Source: Emiliania huxleyi CCMP1516 | Lineage: Eukaryota; Haptophyta; Isochrysidales; Noelaerhabdaceae | Direction of reading: 5' to 3' | Length of the DNA: 64,000 bases | Assembly (NCBI RefSeq): GCF_000372725.1 | Contig: NW_005200902.1 | Location: forward strand, 25,180 to 89,179 | In this document: one piece after another, positions 1-11,007 of the stretch | How positions within the stretch are numbered: the first letter of the stretch is position 1 | Layout of the letters: every line of letters starts with the position of its first letter | Made by a program: the position numbers and the translations under genes | Notes under the pieces: generated by a model | Database searches by the model: none | Told to the model about the DNA's origin: nothing | What the model saw: only the letters and a program-made list of their open reading frames with translations

Positions 1-1084
1 TGTCTGCGTTTAAGTGCCGTGCAGCGGTCCCGCGTTGAGGGAGTGCGCACACTCGTGGAGCCCCGTACTGCTGGCGGACAACTCTCGCCAGCGGGCCCCG
101 GTAATCTATCGTCAGCGTTTTTGCAGTTTTTTCGGTATTTTTAAGCGCCCCCCCCCCGCGCCCCGGCAAGGCCATCTGGGCCATGGCATGGGTTTGCAGC
201 TAGAGAGCCGTATTTGCACGGACCTGGGTCCTGGCGAGACCCCTCTGCAGCGTGCACAGCTCGGTGCAGGCACGTGGCACAGGCCACAGCCGCTTCTCTC
301 TTCGTCTTGTGCCGTGCGGATGCGGGCGACGCGCTCACCAAGCGCTAAGTCCTCGCGAGAAGGCCCAGACGGCGGGGGCGGTGGACGCCACGCAGTCGCG
401 GTGGGCTCTTTGACGAACGGCCTCCGGGTAAGGGCGGCGCCGGAGCATCGCGATGTGGCGGCTGGGGCGCGGTGTCGGTGGCGGGAGTTCCTCGTTCTTC
501 TCCGCGGGCGCGCCTCGTCCGGGTTCATATGCAGAGAGAGTTTCTCAGCGACCTGTGTGAGCTGTGTGTTGCGTTTTCAGCCTACGGAGCACACGTTCGC
601 GGTGGGGGCGAGGGCCCCGCCCCCACCCCCCAAACACATCCGCCAATGGCATGTAGAAAGAATAAATCACAAGTCGCACAGCTCCGTCAGCTCCCCGGCT
701 GCGAGCTCACACATGCAACTCGCACATCCTCCCCTAGCTCTCACATCCCCCGGGCGGCGCGTGTGGACGCAATCTCAGCCCTCCCAAACGCGCGGCACGA
801 CGGCAGCCTGCGTCCGGGAGCGCCGTCCAATCGCGGGACGCCGGGGTGGCCCCTTCCCCACCACAAACTCACGGCGAGCGTTGTGCGATGACAAGGCGCT
901 CGGGCCGGCGGCGGCGGTGGCCAAAGCCCAGAGGCCGGCGCGGGGCCCGAGAGCAAGGCCGCCGAGCGGCACGTGTGCGCCGCTCCGGCGGTCAGTCCGC
1001 CTTGCCGGCCTTGGCCTCCTTGCGGCCTGGCGGCGGCGGGAGGCTGCGCGGCCGCGAGTAGGTCGCCTCGCCTAGAGCACGCAC

Positions 1085-1350
1085 CCGCCTCCTTCTCGCA
1101 CCCACCTCCTTCTCGCACCCGCCTCCTTCTCGCACCCGCCTCCTTCTCGCACCCGCCTCCTTCTCGCACCCGCCTCCTTCTCGCTCCCGCCCCCTTCTCG
1201 CACCCGCCCCCTTCTCGCACCCGCCTCCTTCTCGCACCCGCCTCCTTCTCGCACCCGCCTCCTTCTCGCACCCGCCTCCTTCTCGCACCCGCCTCCTTCT
1301 CGCACCCGCCTCCTTCTCGCACCCGCCTCCTTCTCGCACCCGCCTCCTCC
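1085..1350. repeat. 17-bp minisatellite, about 15 copies
   Basis: Unit TTCTCGCACCCGCCTCC repeats head to tail with very few substitutions. Because 17 is not a multiple of 3, all frames stay open and each encodes the same 17-residue cycle out of register. The long ORFs across it on both strands are therefore by-products of the repeat. Confidence 0.95.
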
Positions 1351-1760
1351 TCTCCCGCCACAGCCAGCAGTGTCTACACTCGTCCTGGGCACGGCCGACG
1401 GGGCACCACGCACTCCCGAAAGACGACGGGGGCACGGCACGGGGCGGTGTGTGCCTTCTCGGGGAGAGGCAGTCCACAAAGGCCCGATGGAGCTTGTGAT
1501 GGATCCCGGCGGCCGAAGACGTGCGTCGGTTCGCCCGCGAGGCTGCTGTTGGCAGAAGCTCGCGGCCAGTCTCGGCCAGTCTCGTCTCATCTCGGAGAGT
1601 CTCGGCTAGTCTCGCCGGTGACGCTGTTGTAGAAGAAGGGGCGGCCACCGCCAGTGAACGCCGTCTCCGTCCACGCACGCGCCGCGCCGTCCCCGTCTCC
1701 GTCGCCTGAGTAGTCGCCAGTGAAGAACTGTGAGCAATTGCATCAACACGAGGGCTGCGA

Positions 1761-1815
1761 ATACAGCGGAGATACAGCGGAGATACAGCGGAGATACAGC
1801 GGAGATACAGCGGAG
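1761..1815. repeat. 11-bp tandem repeat, about 5 copies
   Basis: Unit AGCGGAGATAC is repeated five times without interruption. Period and composition match the GAGAT-type satellites that fill introns later in the window. No gene is recognised around it, so it may mark an intron of an unrecognised gene or simply be intergenic. Confidence 0.9.
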
Positions 1816-2397
1816 AATAGCGGAGAACAGCGGTGACGTGAAAGGCAGCCGAGTCCGCGCGCTGTCTTCAAACTCTTCCCCATCTGCTTCCGCGTTGCCG
1901 TGGCCGTGGCCCGACGAGCGGGAGAGGGCCTCGCCGACAACCATGCTGCAGCAGGCGGCGACGGCGAGGCGGAGCGAGGCGGCGTGCAGGGAGTGCTCGA
2001 GATGGTGGTCAAAGAGGCCACCTGAGGCATCCGTTCATTCACAACTCCTCAGCGATGGACTCACAAAACATGCTCGAGGTGCTGCCGGTCAGAGGCGGCC
2101 GCCGTCGAGCAGCAAGCACGGCAGCACGAGCACGTGGGCGAGGCAGTCGAGGCTGTCGCACGCCGCGCCTACAAACGAAATGTGGGTGTGGCCAGAAGAG
2201 AACGCTGTGCAGCCGAAGGCTGTCGCACGCCACGCCTACACAGGAGGAGACGTGTGCGGAAACAGAGAAGCCGGCGAGGCGGAGGCGGAGGCTGTCGACG
2301 TCGCGCCGACGACGAAGAGTAGGCTGGTCAGCAGCGCGCGCTGCTCGCGCCTAATGAGACAGCAGTGATTCGTTGAATGTCTCATCAGCCAGGCTTG

Positions 2398-3067
2398 TCA
2401 GCAGCTGCGCTGCTCGCGCCACTCCCGCCCGGCGCGCTGCCAGCCGTGGCGCGCCATGTGGAGGAGCAGGTAGGCCCCCAGTAGCGGGAGGAGGAGGTGC
2501 ACCGAGAACAGGCACCACTGCGCGGGCAGCAGAAGCGCGTGCGGCGCCGCCGCAACCTCTGCCGGCGTGGCGCGGACCTTGCCTCGCGTCAGCCGGCGGC
2601 GAGCCGCGGCGAGGAGCTTGCGCGCCTTGGCGACGGCGCCGGTGGCCTGCGCCTCAACAATCTCGCCGCCGTGCGCCACCAGGCGGCCGGTGAGCGTCCG
2701 GCCCACCGCCGCCAGCATGTGCTCGGCGACTCCGAAGCCAATCTTCTCCTGCGGTGCGGCGAACGGCGCGTGACCGGCAACGAGGTCGGATTCGGAATGG
2801 AGAGTGGATGGAGGTTGGGAGTCGGAGCGGGCGGAGGTCGCGCGCGGGCGGCCGGCGCCGGCGCCGGCGACGGGTGGCGTGCGGCAGCGGAGGCAAGAGC
2901 GACGGCGCCTGTGCGCGGTGGCAGAGCTCGTGCCCAGAGTTGGAGTGGACGGCACGGGTGAGGACGGAGTGGCCGTGCCCAGAGCGCATCGTGCGGGGAC
3001 TGTCCGCCTCCACGCAAGCCGTAGTCGGCGTTTCGGGTACGATGGGCATCGAGTCGTCGAAGGTCAT
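2398..3067 (-). CDS. Possible small membrane protein, split gene
   Basis: Not recognised as a family. The better part reads from about 2790 to the stop at 2398. It has a moderately conserved-looking helical stretch (APQEKIGFGVAEHMLAAVGR), then a basic region, then one long or two short hydrophobic segments (WCLFSVHLLLPLLGAYLLL), and it ends in a basic tail. An upstream start at 3067 (MTFDDSMPIVPETP) lies in another frame, so joining them needs an intron in the GC-rich stretch near 2800-2960. I propose a membrane-anchored protein on length and hydrophobicity alone. The exon limits are guesses, and the N-terminal exon may belong to something else. Confidence 0.3.
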
Positions 3068-3296
3068 TCGGTCGTTCGCTTCGATTCCGAAGCATCTCGA
3101 GAGAAGAATTCCGCGGGACGTCCTCTGACTGTGCTTTTACGTTACGACAGACAAAAGTCAAAAGAGATGTCAAAAAAAGAAAAAATCCTGCACGCCGCCC
3201 CAACGGGCCGAGGCGGGCCGAGGCGGGGCTCCAGCTCCTCGAGGTTGTGACTCCTCTCTGTTGACTCCTCTCTGTGCCGCTTGCATCTGTGCCTCA

Positions 3297-4951
3297 TGAG
3301 CGACTCGTTCCTGGCGGCAGTGCTCCATCGACAGACCGACACGCCGCTGGCGCCCGTCATCCGCGCTCTGCTTGTGGACAATTGCGACCCGGCAAAGTCG
3401 ACACACAGTCCAGAGATGCCCACCACCCAGCCTTGACAGATAGTGGACAGGACTTTACCTGTGGAGGCACTGCCCGTTCATCTCACCATTGGCCTCACCA
3501 CAGCTCTCTATCCACTGCCCGTTCATCTCACATGACGCGGCCGAGCTGCTCGACGCCCTCGACCTGGGCGGCTCGCGGCATGACTGGGCGTCTCGCCGCG
3601 CCAGCGCCGCCGCGCGCCGTGTTCCCGCGAGCCTCGACCTCGCTCAGTGCGCGGCGCTGCGCAACGCGGTGGACGCAGCCTCGATGGAGACGCTCGACTC
3701 AGTCGACGGCCTACTCGAGTACCAACTCACGCTCACCAGCGCCGACTTCGAAGAGCTTGTCGGCGCGGACGCCTTTGCGCGGCTCAACTTTCTCGCCGCC
3801 GAGGCGCATGCCGAGACACGTCCGGGGCGGTTCCAAGACAGCTCCGAGACACTTCCGAGACGCTTCCGAGACAGCTCCGAGAACTCAGCCTCTTGGGCTT
3901 TGAAGAGGCCGCCAACGCGACGGACACGGGTCACACTCACAGACACACAGCACAAGACACTCCTCCAGCGCCGTGTCGCAGCGCTCCCATACGGCATTCT
4001 CGGAGCTCTGACGGCGGCCTCTCGCCCCCGCAGGCGCATGCCGAGCTTCAGTCGCCGCTGCGCCCCGCCGCCGCCGCCGCCGCCGCGAGCGCGGCAGGCA
4101 TCGCCGCCTCGCCGCACCCGCTCACCGAGGAGCCGCACGAGATCTTCGTCCGGCGGTACAGCGCCGCCACGCGGCCGTGGGTCGTCGGCTTCCACTTCGA
4201 CCGGTCGTGTGAGTGTGACGAGCGCCCGGTCACACCTCTGGCGGTGAGTAGGTCGGCTTCCACTTCGACCGCTCCTCCCTCACGATGAACGTCGCGCTGT
4301 CCGACGACCAGGGCTTCGAGGGAGGCGCACTGCCGTGGGCTTGAACGGCGTCTCTTCACGGCTCAAGTGTGAGCAGGCCTCGAGGGAGGCGCACTGCTCG
4401 CCATCGTGGGCGGCGAGGTTGTGCGGTGTGACCGCGCCGAGGGCACGGCGACGCTGCACGCTTCGACGCTGCTCCACGCTGTCACTCGCGTGCAGGTGAG
4501 GCGGACTTGTCACACCCGATTGTGTGAAGAGGCGCTGTTCACAGAAAAACACAACCCCAGGCCGGCAACACAGGCGCTGTTCACACCCCGGAGTTGTCAC
4601 GCTGTCGCTCGTGTGCAGGGATCGGCGGCGCGCTACTCGCTCATCCTCTTCTACCGACAGATCTGCCCCGCCGCCGCGCACCGGCTCGTCGAGTGCAGCG
4701 TCGCAACCATGGACCTGCTCTACCCGCCCGAGGAGGGCTCCTACTCGTGCGACGCCTGCGGCGACTCGAGGCTGCACAGGGTGCGCCGCAGCGAGCCGGG
4801 TGGCGCCTCCTCACGTGAACACAGGCGCGAGCTCGAGGAGCAAGGGTGCCGCTCGATGTGGCACTGCGCCGCCGGGTGCGAGTACGATTTGTGCGGCGTG
4901 TGCCACGACGTGGGCCTCGCGGATGGAGTGGAGTACGTGAGTGTCCGCTAG
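3297..4951 (+). CDS. 2-oxoglutarate/Fe(II) oxygenase with C-terminal zinc finger
   Basis: Likely a prolyl-4-hydroxylase-type dioxygenase that uses 2-oxoglutarate, O2 and Fe(II); the substrate is unknown. The catalytic core is spread over four small exons. The metal motif HxD sits in VGFHFDRS (about 4252). After GGAL and the strand in which it sits come the distal His in LHASTLLHAVTRV (about 4475) and the Arg-bearing strand ARYSLILFYRQ (about 4630). A Cys-rich tail follows (SCDACG, then MWHC, GCEYDLCGVCH), which looks like a ZZ-type zinc finger. Introns fit at 3804-4033 (GC-AG), 4184-4251 (GT-AG), 4313-4376 (GC-AG) and 4496-4618 (GT-AG). Each is bracketed by a direct copy of exon sequence. The 5' end is uncertain: an ATG at 3297 (MSDSFLAAVLHRQ) needs another intron, and the next in-frame ATG is 3489. 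A 19-bp duplication also lies at about 3467 and 3514. Confidence 0.75.
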
Positions 4952-5083
4952 CGCGCGCGTGCGTGTGGGAGGAGGGGTTACTAGGCATCGATATATCGTA
5001 GTGAAAAACAAATGTTCGCAGCGGCCAGCCGCCCGCGAACGACACGCACCCCCAACCCCCGTGTCGGCGCAGCAGCGGCGCAC

Positions 5084-5472
5084 TCACACCAGCGCCGTCG
5101 TCCGAATATCGGCCGCCATCCTCTTGGCCGACGCGCGAGCCGCCTTATTCAACGCGGCCACCTCTCCTTTTTGCTCAAGCCCGGCACCGAGAGGATGGCG
5201 GCGCCACCGCCGCCGCGCCGCGGCTTGGAGGCGGCGGTGCGTTTGGGCTGCACAGCTTGGCAATGGCCTTCCGGCCTTGCCGCCGCTCGCCTTGGGCTGC
5301 TTTGCCTTGCCGCCCGTTGCCTTGCCGCCCGCCTTCTGGGCGGCGACTGGCGGGGGAGACGAGTCGCCCTCGACGACGACGCGGACCGTAAACGTCGTGA
5401 CGCACACCGTCCACACACGGCGGCTGGGTCAGCGGGCTTGGGCGCCGCGGCGAAATAGGACTTAAGCGACAT
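5084..5472 (-). CDS. Possible small Lys/Ala-rich protein
   Basis: Low-confidence gene. The first Met (5472) begins MSLKSYFAAAPKPADP, whose SLKSYF resembles a PCNA-interacting (PIP-like) N-terminus. That frame then runs into Arg-rich sequence. An overlapping frame gives an acidic-to-basic low-complexity stretch (VEGDSSPPPVAAQKAGGK, KATGGKAKQPKASGGKAG) ending in ALNKAARASAKRMAADIR at 5084. Joining the two needs a short intron near 5370-5420. If real it would be a small basic nuclear-type protein. The alternative is that both frames are chance openings in GC-rich DNA. Confidence 0.3.
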
Positions 5473-6993
5473 CCTACGGGCCCCCCCGGCCGGGGCGCTG
5501 CTTTAGGCGCACGATGACCTCGGCCGATCTTTTGGCGGGAGGCTTCTGTTCACAGCGGAGAACGGAGAAGAAGGCCTCTCCCAGCACACTGGCACGACAA
5601 GGGCGCGGACTGGCGCGGACTGGCACACACACCGGCACACCACCGGACTCCGGAGCCGATGTAAGAAAGAACGAATTTTCGCGCGACTAGGGCTCTCTTG
5701 CCCGCAACCCGATCATACTCGAGTAAGTCAGGTTGAGCTGGACTCGCCAGGCCGAGGCCCCTCCCCGAAAGGCAAGTATTAGCCACACGAAACCGAGGCC
5801 CCTCCCCACCGCCCCGATCCCCCCACCCCCTTGCTCCCCTCCCCCCCTCGGGAGCACGGGAGGGCCGAAGAGAGGCGCCCGTGGGGACCCCGCAATTCCC
5901 TTCCCACCTCGGAGGGCCGGACTGAGGCGTCGAGGGCCCCGCTCTTTCCCTCGCATAGCGGCCACTCTTCGGATCGCTGGTCGAGCGACCCGGGGGATGC
6001 CCCGCACGCCTGATCCAGGCGCGAGAAACGAAATGCGAGGCGAGGCGCTTATGCGGCCCGATGGGGAGGAGTGGGGCGGACTACGGGGATCGGCTTCTTA
6101 CACCGCCCTTCCCTCAGCAAGCCCCCTCCAACCCACCCGCGCTAGGTCTCGGGTTTGACGCATGGGGTCACTCCCGCGAAACTCCCGAACTAGCCGGGCA
6201 GTCGGAGGGGCAACTCCGTGCCCTGGGGTGTCGACGGGCCCCCGGGGGCGACAGGGGTGCTCTTGGGGGGGGTCCCCCCAGCCAAGGGGGTCTGGGGCGC
6301 AGCCCCAGGAAGCCCGCCGCAGGCGCCAATTTTTGGGGGGATTTTGACTGATTTTCATGAGGTGTTGCTACTAGTTTGGGACCAGTTGAAGCCTAAAAAT
6401 GGCTACAAATACAGCCACAGCAGCTGCTCGTCGTGAGCTGCTACTGTGTGGCAGAGCCCAGAGAGAGGGCTTTCAGGAGCACTATTCAGTATGATCCAGC
6501 TCAACGTTGCGGAGTAGTAAGACTGTTCCGTTACCGTGAGCGGCCGGCGGCCGGCGGCGGCCGGTGCGGCACGCGGAGCACTCCGTGAGCTGTGACGGGT
6601 GCGGACGAGCGAATGAGAGGTACCTTTCAGTGAGAGATAGGCAGTCCTAGTCTCTAATAACACATCTCCCACAGATAGCGCACTCATCCGCGCCCGTCAC
6701 TGCTAGTCGGGGCACTCCCGGCGTGCGGCCCGGTCCCGGTCGTCACTCCGGTTGCTCGTGTTCAGCTGTTCACACCGTCAGAACTAAGCTCCGCAAGGAT
6801 TCAGTGTCTGTCTGAGACGCTAGTAGAGCACAATGGCATCCATGGATCAAGTGGATCACTTCATTACCTGGACCCGTACGAGACCCCCGTTGGTGGGTGT
6901 ACAACTGTAGAGCACCCCCGTCGCCCCCGGGCCCCCACCAGGCTCGGCTCCGTGCACTGACGGTCGGCCGCCAGAACACGCCTGGCGTGGATC
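5473..6993. other. Intergenic region with small hairpins
   Basis: I recognise no gene. At 5584-5620 there is a segment (core GGCACGACAAGGGCGCGGAC) whose reverse complement recurs at 12462-12494. Around 6255-6315 are G/C hairpins such as TGGGGCGCAGCCCCA and a GGGGGG/CCCCCC stem. From about 6340 the sequence is less GC-rich and shows no clear reading frame. Confidence 0.45.
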
Positions 6994-7048
6994 GCGTCAC
7001 ACCAATCCTGGCTACCCAACGCGGCCAAAGGATATCCACCTCGAGAAC
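6994..7048 (-). repeat. Dispersed repeat, copy 1
   Basis: About 55 bp (core CCCAACGCGGCCAAAGGATA) recurs nearly unchanged, in opposite orientation, at 28937-28998. On the minus strand it reads as the peptide GYPLAALGSQDWCDA, and the second copy reads GYPLAALGSEDWCDA. It could therefore be a coding scrap of a repeated element rather than a regulatory site. It ends 23 bp before the SET gene start. Confidence 0.8.
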
Positions 7049-7070
7049 CTCGAGAACTCGAGTAAACAAA

Positions 7071-7936
7071 ATGTGTCCGGCGCATTCGCTCGCGCGGCGG
7101 TCGGCCCTCTCGCACGCCGCGGTCGCTGCGGCCGCGTATCTCCTCGGCCACAGAGCTGGCGCTCTTGAGTCGCAGCCACCAGCCGAGCCGGAGGACGACT
7201 CGGTGTGGCATGAGGGCGAGTTCGAGGAGCACCGGGCACGGGAGGCGGCTGCAAAGGCAGCGCTGCTGGAGCACCTCCGGCACCGCTCCTACGTCAGGCT
7301 CGCACCCAGCCGGGTGGCCGGCGTTGGTGTCGTCGCCCTCGTCGATATTCCGGCAGAGACGGACCCGTTTGTGCCTCCCAACGCGCACCTCTGCCGCGCT
7401 GAGCAGAGCATCCCGCTCACGTCGGACGAGCTGCAGTCGCTGCCTCCGCCGGTGCTCGAGCACGTGCTCTCCTTCCACGATTCGACTCCCGGCCGTGTGC
7501 CCGTCAACGCGTGCGGCACCGTCACGATGGACGCCTCTTGGTGAGCGGACGGAGAGAGGAGGAGGAGCGGAGCCACGCAGAGTGGCGTGACCGCCGCTCC
7601 CCGCCATCGCGCCAGGTTTCTCAACCACGCCAACACGGACGAGGCAGCGAGCGCCCGCCCCACCACTGGACTCTCTCCGAGCAACTCCCGACTCACACGA
7701 GTGCTGCGCAGGCGGTCAACATGGAGTTGCATCGCCCGGAGCAGCCGACGAGCCCGCCGCGGCAGGGCGGCTTCTACTCCTACCGCACCACCCGCGAGGT
7801 GCGGGCGGGCGAGGAGCTGCTGCTGGACTACCGCACGGCGCTGCCCGGCGTGTTTAAGCACGCGATCGCCCCGCACCTGAGGCCGGAGGGGCGGGGAGAA
7901 ACACCTTTCGAACCATCCGAGTCTCGGAAACTATGA
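7071..7936 (+). CDS. SET-domain protein (putative lysine methyltransferase)
   Basis: Predicted 241 aa after splicing, probably transferring methyl groups from S-adenosylmethionine to lysine; the target is unknown. Two SET hallmarks are intact: the NH motif in SWFLNHANTDEAA, formed across an exon junction, and the catalytic strand GEELLLDYR. The N-terminal half has a start-of-SET pattern (VRLAPSRVAGVGVVALVDIP). The first 25 residues (ARRSALSHAAVAAAAYLLG) are hydrophobic and could be a targeting leader. Exons 7071-7540, 7616-7646 and 7712-7936 join in frame. The first intron is GT-AG and the second GC-AG. I chose ATG 7071 because it follows the dispersed repeat and starts the leader; the frame is open further upstream. 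No pre-SET or post-SET cysteine cluster is visible, so a plastid- or SETD-like class is plausible. Confidence 0.75.
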
Positions 7937-8363
7937 ACATATCGCGCAGCCAGCCCCGTGTGTGTGACTAGTCTCTAGTGCAGTGACCAGTGTGCATGGT
8001 AGTATTATGTAATGTCTGCGCTCACGCGGCACGCGCTCTCAGTCTGACAGTCTCAGAGCTCTTCCCCGCCTATAACGCCCATCTCTTCTCCGCCGGGAGA
8101 CTCGAGAGAGCCCCGGGCCCCGCCCTCCAGCTCTCGGCGTCGCCGTCGGAGGGGCAGCTTTGGCGTTTGGCTAGTTGCCAACTTGCTATTTGCTGGCACC
8201 TGTGCCGACTCAGCTGCACGACCGGAAGCTGGCCCTCCGCGCGCATTTGCCGGCAAACCGAAACAGAGAGAGAGCTGAGAGATTCTCTATCGCACATGCA
8301 GTATGTGTTCACGCGCGCCTTCCTTCGACCTGCGCCTGGTGCCCGAATCTGAATAGCTCAGCA
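7937..8363. other. Intergenic region upstream of the RPE gene
   Basis: It holds no gene I can support. A TATAAC sequence lies near 8070, too far from the 8364 start to assign a role. Some TTGCCAACTTGCTATTTGC-type sequence at 8175 is unlike the GC-rich surroundings. Confidence 0.4.
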
Positions 8364-10061
8364 ATGCTTTCCACTCTCGCCTTCAGCTCGGGCTTCTCGG
8401 TGTCGCGTTCGCCGGTTTCGCAGGGCCGTGCGGGTGCGCCTGCCATGCTCTACGGCGAGCCTAGGCCCGTCCAGATCATCCCGTCCGTCCTTCCGGCCGA
8501 CTGGGCCAACATGGGCGCCGAGTGAGTGCCAGCAGCCCTTTCTCCTCCTCCGCATGCACTCACCTCGCACAACACGCAGCGCAGAGCATGCGTACGCCCG
8601 CGCGCACGGTGTTGCCGACGGAGGAGCAGCGACTCCACGACGTGCGTTTCGTCCAGGTGCAAGCGGCTCGAAGACGCCGGCGTCGACCGTATCCAGGTGC
8701 CGAGCTATGAGGAGAGTCTCGTGGTGTGCTTGTGTGTGAGTGTGTGCGTGTGTGTGAGAGTGGGTGAGTGGGTGGGTGGGTGCTTCCGTGCGCACCACTG
8801 CCCGAGCATGCCGGCGAAGCTCTGCCGCTGCCCTGGCCTCCCGCCTCCAACGTCAAAGCCTGCAACCCTGCAACCGCCGCTTCTGACGCCCCGCGCGCCC
8901 TCCCGCGACGCGCAGTTCGACGTCATGGACGGCAACTTTGTGCCGAACCTGACCTTCGGCCCGGAGCTCATCGCCGCCTGCAAAAAGTACACCACCGTCA
9001 AGTTTGAGACGCAGCTGATGGTGTCGCAGTACAACTGCGAGGTGCGAGAGAGTAGAATGCACCAGAGCGGCCGCGTCACCCGCGTCTCTACGCCGCCTCT
9101 ACTGCCCCGCCCACGCCCCGCCCACGCCCCGCTACCCTCCCGCTCGGCCGCGCCTTGCCACCCTCTCGCCCTTCCGGATCCAGACGATGCTCGATGAGTA
9201 CACCGCGGCGACCAACCAGCCGGGCAAGCCCGGTGTTGTGATCGCGCACGTCGAGGGAAACACGCACCTGCACCGCACGCTCACCAAGATCCGCGAGGGG
9301 GGAGGCTCGCCGTCGGTCGCGCTCAACCCGCACACGCCGGCGGAGATGATCGAGAACGTGCTCGACCTGTGCGCTACACAGCCGAGATGCAGCCGAGATG
9401 CAGCCGAGATGCAGCCGAGATGCAGCCGAGATGCAGCCGAGATGCAGCCGGTCGGCAGAGGATCGAATGATTCATTCTTTTGCCCGCAGGTGCGACCACG
9501 TGCTGGTGATGACCGTCAACCCGGGCTTCGGAGGCCAGGCACACGAGATACGGCCGAGAGAGAGACCCGAGAGGGGGGCGAGATACCCGAGATGTACCCG
9601 AGATATACCCGAGATCTCACCGGCGCAGGTGCGTGGCGTGGGTCTCTCCCCCCTCTCTCCCCTCTGCTGCGAGCCTCCACACTCTCTCCCCGCCAGGCGT
9701 ACATCCCGACGATGGTCGACAAGATCAAGAAGATCCGCGGCTGGATCGTCGACCGCGGCCTCGACATCGACATCGAGGTGGACGGCGGCGTCAAGGCGGA
9801 CTGGACGATCGCCGCGTGCGCCGATGCGGGCGCCAACTGCTTCATCGCGGGCTCGGGCATGTTTGCGTACGAGAACCTGGCGGACGGCTGCTCGGAGCTG
9901 CGCACGATCGCGGAGGCTGCACAAAAGGGCAAGGCGCGCCGAGGGGGAGGGGAGGGGCGGGGAGGGGGGGGGGGGGGGGGGCAAACCCCCCCTGGTCCCC
10001 CCCCCCGCAGGGGCTCCCAAAGGGGGAGACGATCAAGGACCTCGACGCGGTGGCTGCGTGA
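8364..10061 (+). CDS. RPE: Ribulose-phosphate 3-epimerase, plastid-type leader
   Basis: Interconverts ribulose 5-phosphate and xylulose 5-phosphate in the Calvin cycle and pentose-phosphate pathway. Exons in order give MLSTLAFSSGFSVSRSPVSQ (leader), QIIPSVLPADWANMGAE, CKRLEDAGVDRIQ, FDVMDGNFVPNLTFGPEL (metal-site D-x-MDG-x-F-VPN signature), FETQLMVSQYNCE, VALNPHTPAEMIENVLDLC, DHVLVMTVNPGFGGQ (second signature), and DIEVDGGVKADWTIAACADA with FIAGSGMFAYE (phosphate-binding loop). Both family signatures and the catalytic aspartates are present. The leader is Ser-rich and reads like a bipartite plastid presequence. Introns lie at about 8522-8656, 8697-8913, 9042-9183, 9374-9489, 9536-9701, plus one before the last short exon near 9935-10010. 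One intron contains GAGATGCAGCC satellite and one a GT-rich run. Exon repeats at these splice sites are only 5-10 nt, so these introns look older than most in the window. Confidence 0.9.
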
Positions 10062-10127
10062 GGCCGCTCCTTCTTCCCTTGGTGCGCCGCCTCCCCTCGA
10101 GTTGAGAGCTCTGCGGCGCGGTGGTTC

Positions 10128-10468
10128 ATGTTTACCAGTGTACTGCGCAGCGTACGAGAGACGCGCGTCTTCTGCCTTTGTGCGTCCCCAAGAGGAGCCC
10201 CCCCCCGTGCGTCGAGGGGGCGGAGACGGACTGGAGCCCTCGACGCAGCGTCCGTAGGTGCTCCCGCCCGAGACGCACGCGAGCTGGCTCAAGGCGCACC
10301 GGGTGCCTTTGCGAGACGGATTTCACCCCCCCCCCCCTCCTTCACGCCGACTTGCTTCTCGTCCCGCAGGCGGAGTGGCTCCTGCGTGCCCAGGAGGGTC
10401 TCGAGCGCGGGCGCGACATCTCGCTCCTCGAGCGGCTCGAGGCGGGACTCGAGGCGGGCGTGAGGTGA
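10128..10468 (+). CDS. Possible short gene, two terminal exons
   Basis: Not recognised. A plausible exon follows the acceptor TCCGTAG at about 10255 and reads VLPPETHASWLKAHRVPLR. After a C-rich intron, a second exon follows CCCGCAG at about 10370 and reads AEWLLRAQEGLERG, then DISLLERLEAGLEAGVR, ending at 10468. Both look like amphipathic helices. The 5' end is unclear; an ATG at 10128 is in another frame. It could be the 3' end of a longer transcript that includes the RPE 3' region. Confidence 0.3.
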
Positions 10469-11007
10469 CGCTCGGCTCTCGCGATGCCGCATGCCGCGCG
10501 ATGGGCGATGGCCCCTGCAACTGTATCCCGGAAAAAGAGAGGGTGTACTGACTGCTATGATTGTATGTCCTGGTGCGCCTGCGTCGTCTGTGTTCTTCCT
10601 AGCGCTTACGACGTCCCCCGAAATATTCATTACGCACGCTGTCGCGGTGCTCGCTTCGGGCTTCGCTCGAACCTCGATCGCTCTCACTTTCTCTTTCAGC
10701 CGTGCCTGTGGAGCAACCTGGACCCTGGACGCTGGAGCTGGACGCTGATCGCTGTCGCTGATCGCTGTCCAGAGGTGTGGCGCCGGGCCTGGGCGTGCTG
10801 CGCGTGGGGACCTGTTTGAGCACGTGTGGCTGTGCACAAGTATGTGCCACACCCCTTACCCCCACACTCGACACTGCGCGTGCACACAGACACATAGAGT
10901 ACTGATTTCACTGACAGACACAATAGTCACAAGTCAGTGCAGGATTCCTACACACGCCGATCGGCGGTGGCAGGGCGGTGCCGCCTGCCGGCGTCGACCC
11001 GCGTCCG
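10469..11007. other. Intergenic region
   Basis: I see no supported gene. Between 10720 and 10770 there are short GCTG/CTGGACGCTG-type imperfect repeats. This is the 3' side of both flanking genes (RPE region on +, CblC on -). Confidence 0.4.

Larger units (their letters stand above)
1..2397. other. Gene-poor GC-rich stretch with minisatellites
   Basis: I see no convincing coding region here. Open frames exist on both strands, but they are arginine- and proline-rich products of GC-rich or repeated DNA, and they overlap in several frames at once. Apart from the minisatellites at 1085-1350 and 1761-1815 I recognise nothing. Confidence 0.5.
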
